Of a stretch of DNA of 64,000 nucleotides, positions 1-10,015 are shown piece by piece. Within the stretch, counting starts at the first letter, position 1, and each line of letters begins with the position of its first letter. Source of the DNA: Chalara sp. BL73 (taxonomy: Eukaryota > Ascomycota > Leotiomycetes > Helotiales); contig CAKJVC010000139.1 of NCBI GenBank assembly GCA_918026815.1, forward strand, positions 186,001 through 250,000, in the 5' to 3' direction. A model generated the notes under the pieces. The model searched no databases, was not told the DNA's origin, and was given only the letters and a program-made list of their open reading frames with translations. The position numbers were made by a program, and so were the translations under genes.

Positions 1-1002
1 ACGGATGATATTGCGATGTTCTCACAGGCCAATATCTCGAAGAAAAAGAAAAGGCCCATCTTTCATTTTGGCGGGGCAAAGATCAAGGCACAAACAGCCC
101 TTCTTCGGCCTTGAGATTTCGAAATACAACACGACGTAGAAACAGATCGATCGATCCCGGCACGAGCCAGCGTTCATGCCCGGGCCGACGGATGACGCCA
201 TCTAACACGGCCTGCCTTTCCCATCCCAGGTATCCAGCGGCACACACGCCTCGGCAGCTAAGCTTCCCGGCCTTCCAACGTTCACCAGAAATCAAATGCA
301 TATCGGCATTCGAGACGTAGAACGTCTTGGTTAGGACGGCGTCACTTGCTCTCGAGAAATTTACCTCGGCGTCGGTTACTCATTCGCAAAGAGGGCCGTT
401 CGCTGTGACATTACTGTGCGGCCTCGTTCGAAAAGGTTCTCAGGCATAGCACGAAGTTTGAGAGTTTGGGATATAGAGACAAGAATGGCAATTGGACTTT
501 TTGCGCGTCACTGTTCTTCATTTGGCACGCTCTGTTCATCACCTTAGCTTTTGTGCACGACCCGTGCTTGGTGATTGTTTGGTATTCTTCTGTCTACGGC
601 TTCTCTTGTACAATATGGTACACGGCTCCACTCTCTTAACACGCCTTCAATTCAAGCTCTCTTAACCGAAATTCTCGAGTATTTCCTCCTCATGTGCCAA
701 CAAAGGAAATTCGTCTCAATGAGACGAGTACGCGTCAGTCTCTCTGTATGATGTATATCACGTATGCATCCATTGTCCCCGGCTTTTATACAGTTCCCAT
801 CCTCCCTTCCATTACCGACGAAAGAACCTAGCCCAGACCCGACCCTCCTAGCCGGCTAGAGACAGGCCTAAGAAAATATTACACGCTAAATTGCATCCCA
901 AAATCAAATGTAATGTTAGTAACAAGAGAGGAGTCTTGAGTCCCATGCCGCCCCCATATGCCTTGCAATGAACAAAGGAAAGGTCTTTTGGTTGTTGGCC
1001 GT
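1..1002. other. Intergenic, no gene seen
   Basis: Open frames here are short, unsupported and overlap each other on both strands. The right part should hold the 3' UTR of the minus-strand mdm34 gene. No tRNA or repeat was recognised. Confidence 0.5.
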
Positions 1003-2875
1003 TTAAGCCTGTGATTGATATGCAGGTGGAGGGCTATCCTCTCTCTCACTGTTGGTCCAGAATCCTTCTCTGGCAGCTTTGTTGTCGTGTGCGCGGCGTG
1101 CAATCTCGCCGGCCATTTTGAGAACCCAGGCTTGTTCTATAATACTCGGTGTCCCGCTAAGAACAGGTGCTGGCTCAAGGACAGGTGCGCGAGACGACTG
1201 TTGCGGCTTCTCAACCGGATAAGAGGCAGCAAACGATGGGCGGTGGGTTCGAGAATAAATGGGCTGTGTCGGCTCGTCTTTCTCGATGGATGGAGATGGT
1301 TCGATTATTACCTGTTCAGGAATATTGATCGATGAGATTGGCTGCCCGCTTGTAAATGTACGAAGTTTTCTCGGAGTGTCTCCAAGATCGATACTTGATG
1401 TCCTAAATCTAACTCTACCAGATGGCGATCGTGGCGGGGTAATGATATTATCTTCTGGTTCTTCGGGTATCCGCGATGAAATTATAGGCTCGGACTCAGG
1501 CGCTGCGGAAGATGTTTCGCTCTCACCTGATTCTGACATAATATCATCTGTTGTTTTCGTTCTTCGGAGGTTGACAACGCGGTGTTTCTTTTTACGGTTG
1601 GCATACGAGCGGGACCGCCCGGCTCCTAGTGATAGACCAGTGGTGGTTGTTAGGCTCACGAGCGAAGGTCTAGATGGTAGATTACCATCATCAGAGCTCT
1701 TATTACTGAACGTATAGGTAGTACTACCTAGATTTGAATGAGATCTTATCAAACTAGGTGTCGCTGGTGTGGTAGCACCAGTGGCTGCATCACCCTTCTC
1801 TGATGGTCCGGCCCAAGCTCTGAAAACCGCATCACGTATCGAAGGTGTGAATAACGATAATGTGCGATGCGAATTCGTAAGAGCAGCAAGCCGAAGAAGA
1901 TTCTTTTGCGAGAACAAAGAATGAATCTCAGATGATCCGTCTAAAGATAACGATGAGATTTCATTAGCATCTAAGACATTTCCCCGTGCATCTACAGCAT
2001 CCTGTGGTGGGCTGGCAAATGGATTTATGGGCACTTCTTCCTGCTCTGGTGTCTCCGCCTGCTTTGCAGATTCCTGAGCTTCTTTTTCTCGGTATTCTGG
2101 GCACCATAGACGTAATGAAAGTCTGTGTATAATGGCAGGCAATTCGTCCATCATCAATGTCCGTAACTGCATCTCGATTTCCTTCTGTAAATAATCTCGA
2201 ACGAATGGTATCGAGTCGAATGTTGATGATACCTTGAGAGATTCGAGAGGATCATTTCGGAAAACAAGGGTGAGGCCCTTCTGGCGCGAGAAAACCACTA
2301 TTATGAAGGCAGACAACTTGAAGTCTGACAGTGTTATTTGCAAAGGGATTGTGAGCCCCGATGCTGCTGCTAATGGTTGCGGCGAGCAGAATGATGGTTT
2401 GGAAAAGAGATATGTATTCATGGGGTTTGCCTGTTTGTTGATATATTAGCTTCAATTATAGCTCATCCATGAAGTAGGTGGAGAAATTCATGCCGCGCAC
2501 AAGAATGCGCAAAAATCACAGCTTGCAAATATAGCGTAAACCTCAAGAAAGGGGCTATTGATAGTGCTGGCTGGCTGGCGGTGACAATATTCGTATGGAG
2601 GCACGTACTTGGACTCTGGTTTTCAGGGTCAGGAAAGCATCGCCCGAATAGCACATCTTGAAGATGCCTCTGAATCTATCCTCTGCCAAATCCCCAATCT
2701 CTAGAATCTCCAGCTCAGGAGGTACACTCCCCAGGTTCAGCTCATTGACCAGAATGTCATCGACAATAATCGGAGGTTTAGGATTCTTATTGAGAGCTGT
2801 CGTGAGCATCTCCTGGGCGCGCTTGTAAAAGTCCGCATCTGCCGTTAAAGGCGACCAGTTGAAGTTGAAAGCCAT
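1003..2875 (-). CDS. mdm34: Mdm34, ERMES complex subunit of the mitochondrial outer membrane
   Basis: Mdm34 is a subunit of the ER-mitochondria encounter structure, which tethers ER to the mitochondrial outer membrane and moves lipids through SMP domains. Two exons: 2609-2875 and 1003-2430, with a 178-bp intron (donor GTACGT, acceptor CAG, branch GCTAATA), giving 564 residues. The start [10 protein letters not shown] is the usual Mdm34 start. The SMP domain spans about residues 1-200, including the conserved blocks [20 protein letters not shown] and [12 protein letters not shown]. The rest is low-complexity, Ser/Pro-rich, with a basic patch (NRKKKHRV), and the family C-terminal block ending PPPAYQSQA is present. 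The protein looks intact. It is divergent from ipk1 across about 690 bp. Confidence 0.95.
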
Positions 2876-3566
2876 ATTGAGACAGCATCAGATACCCAAG
2901 GCGACAGTTTCAGCGTATGCGCGTAGTTGTAGAGGCCGTGTTGTAGTCAATAAAGACAAGTCGCGTGCGAGCTGCCTTTGTGGCTCTGTCGGGTGACAGG
3001 CACGCTCAAGAGACTGTTGATAAGGTGATAAATCAATAGCCCGTCGCTTGAATCAATTAAGAGTCAAGTAAATCATGGATGTGAGTCGGCTCTTGTGGTT
3101 TTCGAGGTGAGCCGGGTGTCGGTCGATATTATAACATTGGGGGTGATGGGTGGTGTTGTTGTCGCGATTATCAGGTTTTCTTTCGTACCTTGCTTGGAGG
3201 GAAAAAAGGGAGAGTTCGGGATCCATAGTGTGACCCTCGTCATTTTCATTGGGGGGTGCCCCCACTCTTTTATCCTTGCTCCCGTCCTTCTCCATACTAA
3301 ATGTAATAATGTAATGCCGAAAACTTCCATAAAATTGTGCATGTGAATATATGTAATAAATCACGTGAATTTCTTGCATAACTTTTTTAAGCTTATTTTC
3401 ATCTTCGCTTGGCCGCTTGGCGTCATCATCCCAAGGCACGCATTTGGTCACGATCTCAGCCTTGCCTTTCCCTCCTCCCCCTACGCCTCCGAGTTCCTAT
3501 GGCAAGCCTCCTCAGCTTGTCGGTTTTCCGCAATCACATTTTACAAGCCTGCCATCGTGGGAAGCG
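2876..3566. other. Divergent intergenic region mdm34/ipk1
   Basis: About 690 bp between the two start codons must carry both promoters. An open frame in phase with Ipk1 extends upstream to a possible ATG at 3417, so the ipk1 start could lie further 5'. No other gene is seen. Confidence 0.4.
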
Positions 3567-5015
3567 ATGCCCCTCATGGCAGAGGCCTATAATCCCATCT
3601 TTCCTGTGAATACCAAATTCACCTACCTAGACGAAGGCGCAGCGAACATTGTGTATCGTATTTTTGTGCCCCTTAGTACCCCGCCACCAAGTGTTTTCGA
3701 AGATTACGAGGATGGAGACCCTCTGCCGTCTGCTCTGGACTTGAGCTCATCCTGGCCAGATCCATTTAAAAGTAAGTAAAATATCGACTTGTTTCAAATG
3801 AATAGATCGAAATCACCTGGACCTGAGGTCTTTGGATGCAAGACTGCTTCTGGGCTACTTCAAGTTTCACCGGATTTGGAGTGCGAAGGCAAATCGTGGA
3901 AATAAAACAATTTGAGTCAGTGATGGAAGCCTTGCATCATGCATCCATAGTTTACCAATCACAATATACGCTGCAAGGTGCTCAGACAATGCCAACATGG
4001 AGGGGCAAGGCTGAACCTGTAACGTGATATTTCATGATATGATCCATTACACAAAATATATTGTCTAACACGATTTACAGACAGGCTCCTCCGTGCCCGC
4101 AAGAATCTTCCAACGACCGTGCCGTGTGAGATTTCTCATGACGCGTGGACGCGACTCTTCGAGCCTATGTTCGGCCCGCACTATGTTGTTCAACAATCAC
4201 TTGTTGAACTTCGGCCTGGAAATGTGATCGAGAGACTGAATAAAGAGCTAGAAGAGTGGGAGCAAAATAAGTCGCCAACTAAGGGCTCCCTAGGCTCGAC
4301 AGACATTAGACCTGTTAAACGCCAAGGGGTATACCTCGCCGATGACGAGCACGGGCTGCTGATTCAGGACATGTCACCACATAGCGCAAACGAGGTTATC
4401 ATCGAATTCAAACCCAAATGGCTCATCCAGTCACCAACCGCCCCCAAAAACTCTAGGCGTTGCCGCCAATGTGCCCGGATTGCCAGACGGAATGCCCAGC
4501 GAACCCAGGCCGGAAGAGATTTATATATAACTCCTTGCCCACTAGACTTCACCTCAGGCTCGTATGATGATCTATACAGAGCCGCGAATATGATACTCAT
4601 ACCCGCAAAGTCAAATGGGTGGATGCCCCCATCCAGCAGCCTTACAGTACATCGCCTCGCCGGTTGGCTTAGGACCAATACACTCATTCCACGCCTTAAG
4701 CACTACCAACAGCTGTTTGACAAACGAGGGCCGCTGATGGGCGAAGAGCCCGATGAGCATTTTTTAGTAGCAATGACCTTGAGGGATTGCACCGTCTTCC
4801 TCAGATTCCCCTTGGATGATTCGCAACCTTGTACCGAAATGGAGGCTCGTCTTGGGGATATGGATTTGAAGAGCAAGGATAAGCAAGGGTATTGGTATGA
4901 AATGGAGAAGCAGCTGATTGATGACGGGTGGTATACCGAAGGAGAAGCGAGCCATCTCAGGCAGCCGAATAATTGCCAACTGAATCCCAATCGAGATATC
5001 TCCTCCAATGCTTAA
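3567..5015 (+). CDS. ipk1: Inositol-pentakisphosphate 2-kinase (Ipk1)
   Basis: It phosphorylates inositol pentakisphosphate at the 2-position to give phytate (InsP6), which is used in mRNA export and inositol pyrophosphate synthesis. Two exons are modelled: 3567-3771 and 4081-5015 (379 aa), with a 309-bp intron (donor GTAAGT, branch CTAAC, acceptor TTACAG) joined as F-K-N-R-L-L-R-A-R-K. Family motifs: N-terminal TYLDEGAANIVYRI nucleotide-binding block, LPTTVPC, the EIxxKPKW-type block (here EFKPKW), the zinc-type CRQCAR element and the CPLDF block. The intron is longer than its neighbours but reading through it gives stops. The start at 3567 was chosen because it lies just before the conserved block; an in-frame ATG at 3417 would add 50 residues. 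Confidence 0.88.
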
Positions 5016-5479
5016 AAAGGAATGGCTGAGCTGATTGCTTGAGTCTGTATGATGGGCTTGGTGTTTAATATGCGTGAATGGCATGTTCAGGAGTTTGTGT
5101 GAAAAATCTGGGATGGCCGCAATTCAGGCATAACAAATACTAAGGGCGGCGACTGGTTCCAGGATTATGCGACATGGCTATTAGAGGACGACCCAGGTCT
5201 ATTCAAGGTGTGCATGAAATGGTTCGTGTGAAAGGCGTTGGGGAACCAAATGTTTATTCGTAATTCCACCTCAGATTGGACATACCAATACAGTGGCTTT
5301 ATAGTCATCATATTAAGTAGCACCGTCCAATTGAAAGCAACGCGTAAAAATATATGTGCGCTCATGTCGAAAACAATGCCCCAGTAATCGCATTCGCGAA
5401 AATTTCTTTTTGTGATAAAATGCTAGCCCGATCCCTTGGTATTCATTGCGAAACGCTATGTTGAAATGATATACACATC
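5016..5479. other. Convergent intergenic region ipk1/yaf9
   Basis: Tail-to-tail spacer of 464 bp expected to hold both 3' UTRs. A 66-codon minus-strand open frame here has no recognisable content. Confidence 0.4.
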
Positions 5480-6305
5480 TCACATCGATGCTCTAACCTT
5501 TGCTGTTTCCGCTTCGATCTCTTCTTTCTCCTTTCTACACCAATGTTAGCATTATATAAACAGAAAGCCATTCCGATTCCAAGAACACCTACATGAACGC
5601 CTTGATCTGCTCCTCCACAGTTGCCGTCGCCACCTTTAGCCTCTTGATCTCTTCCGCTTCTGTCTCCCTACTAAATGGCTGTCCCGGCCTAGTTCCTAAT
5701 GGTATTTGCGCCGTACGATCCCCCGCACTTGCCACCATGCCACCCTTCAATAACTTTGTCCCCTTCCCTGCTCCACCCTTTCCTCCTTTATTCGTATGCT
5801 GTGTTGGCGTAGTCATGATCTCATAGAAATTCTCATACGGCTCATTCCACACCATCTCCTCATAGCACCAACTTGTCACCTCCTTGTTCTCCTTCTGCAT
5901 ATTCTGCTGCTTCTCATCACCATAAGGATGCAACCTCAATAAATGATAAAGGGCCTGCGCCTTTTCGTTCGCTTCGGGGATGTAGTAGAATTTGATTGTG
6001 ATCTCGAACTGGCCCCACCCAGTAGCATGTGTCTCAAACGGCTCGCCAGGCGCGACGTTTTCGATCGTGCGCACAGAATTGGCAATCGTTTCATGCAGCT
6101 TAAACTGTACTTTCTTCAGCCAATATGTGATATCTGCATCATCAACTCCCTTGACGAAGACGGTCCACGAATGTGTATGCTCTGCGGGTACGTCTGCGGG
6201 TCGAGGATTTGTTACATCATCGAACTCGCGGGCCGTGGTGCCATAGACGAAAGGTCGGGAGATAGCGGTGCCTTTGATTCGCTTTTGGGTATTGGGGGGC
6301 GCCAT
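5480..6305 (-). CDS. yaf9: Yaf9, YEATS-domain chromatin protein
   Basis: Yaf9 is a shared subunit of the NuA4 histone acetyltransferase and SWR1 remodelling complexes and reads acylated histone H3. Exons 5593-6305 and 5480-5534 (255 aa), joined ...KAF-I-KEKEEIEAETAKVRASM; the intron has donor GTAGGT and a CTAAC branch site. The YEATS fold covers about residues 10-150: HTHSWTVFVKG, the GWGQFEITIKFYY strand pair, and the LYHLLRLHPYG block. A C-terminal coiled coil follows from about residue 218. Its first 94 coding bases overlap a longer same-strand ORF in another frame (6212-6844), which is unusual; see that entry. Confidence 0.93.
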
Positions 6306-6844
6306 GATTCAAAATCAAATGGAATTTGTGTACGTTGGGGAACTCCTAATATATCAAGGATTCGTATAACGGCCTTTAGTGTTTCGGGATCTTTGCAAGA
6401 CCAAATCAACTCCGAAACTGTAACAGCGTAGTTTTTCTGCTCAGCCTCAAGCACCTTTCCTTTCCCTCCTAGGTAATGAACGACCGTCCTGTAAGCAGAG
6501 TCGGGGGCTGAACTGAGCGTCAAAAAAATCTGCGTCCTTAGTTTTGAAATCTCAGCGTCTCCTTCAACTTGTTGTTGATGCTCTTCAATAGGTTCATACG
6601 CAGGGGAATGCTGTTTGTGTTGTAAAAGTCTGTTGATAATGAGTTTTAACCCCGCGTCACTGACTTTGTCAAAGGTTTTGATAATTTTCTTCACGTAGTT
6701 CGACTCTAATTCTCCAAGCCCAGCTGATGATGAAGCTCTAGTTGTGTCTCTGGAGAGTAACGCTTCTCCGGTTTGTGGTGTGTCTTCTCGATAGCCCTTT
6801 CTCGGAGTCAAATTTGTGTGTTGTGAGCGTCTGGTTGAAACCAT
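6212..6844 (-). CDS. Uncharacterised 210-aa ORF overlapping the 5' end of yaf9
   Basis: I do not recognise this protein. It is an ATG-started, stop-free frame of 210 codons directly upstream of yaf9 on the same strand, and its last 94 nt (6212-6305) overlap the yaf9 coding start in a different frame. The N-terminus is basic and Ser/Thr-rich (MVSTRRSQHTNLTPRKGYRE); residues about 47-180 look like a folded helical domain (YVKKIIKTFDKV, LKLIINRLLQHK, YRTVVHYLGGKGKVL, DPETLKAVIRILDILG). The final 30 residues, inside yaf9, are low-complexity and look like a shadow of the other frame. It could be a separate gene ending inside yaf9, the first cistron of a two-cistron mRNA, or an exon of a gene whose 3' splice I cannot see. 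It is divergent from coq11. Confidence 0.5.
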   Translation of the reverse strand: MVSTRRSQHTNLTPRKGYREDTPQTGEALLSRDTTRASSSAGLGELESNYVKKIIKTFDKVSDAGLKLIINRLLQHKQHSPAYEPIEEHQQQVEGDAEISKLRTQIFLTLSSAPDSAYRTVVHYLGGKGKVLEAEQKNYAVTVSELIWSCKDPETLKAVIRILDILGVPQRTQIPFDFESWRPPIPKSESKAPLSPDLSSMAPRPASSMM

Positions 6845-7422
6845 GTTAGCAATGTTGTTCCAAAGTTGGTCACTTATTTATAATTGTGCCATCTAGATGT
6901 TTGTAGTATCATGAGAGGGAAAATACATACCACCATGAGACGGAAGGAACAGAAGCGTCGTTCTTGCTGTTCTTCTTATTATTTTTTTGACGATTGTGTT
7001 TGTGCTAGTTAGATGTACGTCGCGTCGTGAAGATCTCCAACAAATTTAGGTGGGATGAGCCTCTTCTCTTAGTGGCGGGAGCTAGTGCTGCAGAATGGTC
7101 CATGCTGGTTAAAAAAATGTTCTTGGCATCGAAGGACTGACGACATCATGCCATTTACATGAAAGATTGAACTTCACAGTACTACGGCAGCTTCGACTTG
7201 TACTTACCGTGACTATTTCAGACGGCTGACTTCGAAAACAGCGGAGTCTAGAAGCCTCAAGGGTTGGCTGCTTCAGTAGATTCTCCTCCGAGGAGTCCAG
7301 TCATAGGCTCTACAAAGAAACTCAGGATCGCTGCGTTGCTGATCTATAATATTTTATAAGAGTAGGCTACCAGAACTCTCCAAGCTGAAATTTCTTCACA
7401 CTATACATAGTCACCGAAAACT
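6845..7422. other. Divergent intergenic region upstream of coq11
   Basis: This 578-bp spacer separates two start codons on opposite strands and presumably holds both promoters. Nothing else was recognised. Confidence 0.4.
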
Positions 7423-8387
7423 ATGGCATCTACAAAGAGATTGGTAGTCTGCGGAGGTAGTGGCTTCTTAGGCTCACGGATATGTAAGTCAGCTGTTGCT
7501 CGTGGATGGGAAGTAACATCAATCAGGTATGTCCTCTATGCCCACGCTTTCATGTATTTCTTAATTGAAACTTTGGCACATCAGTTGGTGGAGAATATGC
7601 GAAATACTAATAACTCCCCAGTCGTTCAGGAGAACCACAATGGAATGCCATAACCTCGTCCTCAGCACCCCCTTCCTGGGCACACAAAGTCGCTTGGGAA
7701 CGTGCCGACATCCTCTCTCCAAACACCTACTCTCCCTTCCTCAAATCCGCCGACTACGTCGTGCATAGCATGGGCATCCTGCTTGAAGCCGACTACAAAG
7801 GCGTTCTTCAAGGCCGTGAATCACCGTTGGCAGGACTCTCACGCGCATTCTCCTCCACCAAATCTGGCTCTCAAAACCCTCTGACTCGCTCCAGAGACGA
7901 ATGTTTGAAACCACAGGAGAAGGATGGTCAATTCACATATGAGTTGATGAACAGGGATACCGCGATCACGCTGGCCAAGGAGGCTGCAGCCGAGAAAGTC
8001 CCAGCGTTCGTGTATATCAGTGCAGCAGGTGGTGCGCCGGTGCTACCTAGAAGATACATTCAAACAAAGCGGGAGGCAGAGAGTGTGATTGCTAACGAGT
8101 TTCCATTGATGAGGAGTATTTACTTTAGACCTGGGTTTTTATATGACAGTTCTAGGCCCATAACAGTCCCACTAGCAGCAATAACCGGCGTAACGGCCGC
8201 ATTCAACAGTGTTACGGGAGGCATCTTTGGGGGTTTCCTGGAGGCAGCAGCAGCGAAGCCGCTCAAGGCCGATCTCGTGGCAGAGGCGGTTATTGAAGCA
8301 CTCAGCGATGGGACAACAAAAGGTCCAGTAGAGACGAAGGAGATAGAACAGCTTGCTGAGAAGGGATGGAGAAAGGGAATGCTATAA
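7423..8387 (+). CDS. coq11: Coq11-like NAD(P)-binding protein (YLR290C family)
   Basis: A mitochondrial atypical short-chain dehydrogenase of the NDUFA9/Coq11 type, associated in yeast with the coenzyme Q synthome. Exons 7423-7526 and 7622-8387 (289 aa); the intron has donor GTATGT, branch ACTAATAAC and acceptor CCCCAG, and splicing restores the conserved S-R-S-G-E-P block. The Rossmann dinucleotide motif is G11-G-S-G14-F-L-G17. Further family blocks are DYVVHSMGILLE, FVYISAAGG and the YIQTKREAE segment carrying the YxxxK-like motif. The C-terminal part includes a Gly/Ala-rich segment at about residues 220-245. Another member of the extended SDR family is possible, but the length and blocks fit Coq11 best. 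Confidence 0.85.
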
Positions 8388-8753
8388 TGCATAAGAACGG
8401 AAAATATGGTGTGTATGAAAAGGATGATGTATGATACTAGGTTGAGCAATAATTCTTGTCAGGGCTTACTGTATATATTCAAAGACTAGATCACAACCTG
8501 AGCAAATCGAAACGGCTCAATAATGATTCAACTCGCAAGTCTTCATTAACTTGAAGGGTTGCAAGGTAATTAAGATCTTGCGGAAGAAAGATTATCTTCT
8601 AAATATTTCTATATTATCATTGCTCATGAATCTATAATCCAAGACTAGACTCCACACTTGGTTGCTACTGCCTGCGTGAATTGAGGCATCAAGTTATGTT
8701 GTAGTTCGTAGCCGTATCTCCAACTGTCTACCTCCGGGCCACGCATGTAGAAT
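8388..8753. other. Convergent intergenic region coq11/syf2
   Basis: A 366-bp AT-rich spacer between two stop codons; likely 3' UTRs only. Confidence 0.4.
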
Positions 8754-9608
8754 TCATAACGCTGTTCCTCTCTCGAAGCTGTCCCTGATTTCTGAGGTAT
8801 ACTTATTGTAAAACCGATTCAGCTTCTGGTTGAACTGCTTGTTCTTATCGTTGATATACGTCACGTCTCCATCCTCCGCGCGACCCAATCTCTCTCTCCT
8901 CTTCTTCAACCTCGCATCTTCAGCCTGCTGCAAATCCTTGACCATCCGCTCAACAGCTTCCCGTGGGGGCTTATGTTCTATGAATCCTGTACTCTCCGCG
9001 GAAGTATAGAACGACCCTTCCTTATCTACCGCAACGAGTTCTCCATCCTCACTTTCGAAAACCTCCAGTGCTCCACTCGCGGCAGCCTTCTCTACCGCTT
9101 TCATCTTGGCTTTCTCATACTCGTCAAGATCAACTTTCAAATTCCCGATCTGTCGCTTATACACTTTCCTACTATCCTGTCTGTAGTCCTGGAAAGCTTG
9201 GTCGTCACGATGAGCTTCTTTCTTCTTGAGTCGCTTGTCCCATTTCTCGCTTTCGTCAATCGTCCAGTCCCACGCTCTCTTCCGCTCAAAATCTTCGCCA
9301 GCCGCCTCTGCATCTGCCTTCATCAGGTTATGTGACGCGATGGCAGATTTGCGGTTCAGTTGCGTTAGAAGGTTGGGATCAGTGGCTAAACGCTGTGACT
9401 CTCGAGTCGCTTCTTTCAAATTTATTTGAGCGCCGGTCTTCGCGCGCGCTTTGAGGGCGGCGAAGCGTTCTGCTCGTTCTTTAGCCTTCGCAGCTGCATC
9501 GTTGGAGGATTCTTGTTTTGAGGCATCGTCTGACGTTTGCTCAAACTCTGCTGGCGCATCTGCTTCTGGCTCCGCCTTAGTCTTACGTTTTTTTGCCGCG
9601 GGAGGCAT
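8754..9608 (-). CDS. syf2: Pre-mRNA-splicing factor Syf2
   Basis: Syf2 is a component of the NineTeen-complex-associated spliceosome proteins. This is a single exon of 284 aa. The N-terminus is a basic nuclear-type segment (PPAAKKRKTKAEPE), followed by a charged region and the SYF2 family domain from about residue 90: WDWTIDESEKWDKRLKKKEAH, QAFQDYRQDSRKVYKRQ, and the C-terminal NKQFNQKLNRFYNKYTSEIRDSFERGTA block. Length and motif order match the family, so the gene looks complete. It is divergent from the 9.99-kb gene, with 382 bp between start codons. Confidence 0.93.
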   Translation of the reverse strand: MPPAAKKRKTKAEPEADAPAEFEQTSDDASKQESSNDAAAKAKERAERFAALKARAKTGAQINLKEATRESQRLATDPNLLTQLNRKSAIASHNLMKADAEAAGEDFERKRAWDWTIDESEKWDKRLKKKEAHRDDQAFQDYRQDSRKVYKRQIGNLKVDLDEYEKAKMKAVEKAAASGALEVFESEDGELVAVDKEGSFYTSAESTGFIEHKPPREAVERMVKDLQQAEDARLKKRRERLGRAEDGDVTYINDKNKQFNQKLNRFYNKYTSEIRDSFERGTAL

Positions 9609-9854
9609 CTTTTGTATGCTGTATGACTATAATTTGTGTTTCAGGGTAGCAGATTATTGTGATATTTTGGTATGGGGTATTTAAAACATCTGGTGGTCTA
9701 GGATATTTAAGGCACAAATAAAATGTGGTGCCTTAGAGGCAGTGATCTAGACTACGATAGGCTGTAGCTCAAGTAGAAATCTGGGGTTCAGCCTCCCTCT
9801 CCAGCCTTGCCTCAATTCACAACACCAAAGTTAAGGATAATTACACCGCAAACG

Positions 9855-9974
9855 ATGCGCTATATGGACTCAATCTGTATCATCATCACAGCAGTAAGTA
9901 CAGTCAGCGTGTTTTCGCGCAAGTTTCACGCTAATATACATTCACAGGCGAACGCGACCCACGCGGCATATTGA
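9855..9974 (+). promoter_or_regulatory. Candidate spliced upstream ORF (21 codons)
   Basis: An ATG at 9855 opens a frame that runs 39 nt to a good donor (GTAAGT at 9894). After an acceptor at 9946-9947 (branch GCTAATA), it continues 27 nt to TGA at 9972-9974. It would encode 21 residues and ends 17 nt before the main start. It depends on the transcript starting upstream of 9855, which I cannot see. Confidence 0.4.
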
Positions 9975-9979
9975 CTACC

Positions 9980-10015
9980 ATGAAGGGAAAATGGCCGTCT
10001 TCAAGCGCTACATGA
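9980..10015 (+). promoter_or_regulatory. Candidate overlapping upstream ORF
   Basis: An ATG at 9980 opens an 11-codon frame, out of phase with the main gene, that spans the main ATG at 9991. Its TGA (10013-10015) overlaps the second in-frame ATG of the main gene (10012-10014) as ATGA. Such an overlap could allow re-initiation and choice between two N-termini. Confidence 0.4.

Noticed and set aside
3836..4027. Extra ipk1 exon inside the 309-bp intron
   Set aside because: No frame through it joins both flanks, and direct joining of the flanks gives the conserved RLLRARKNLPTTVP block.
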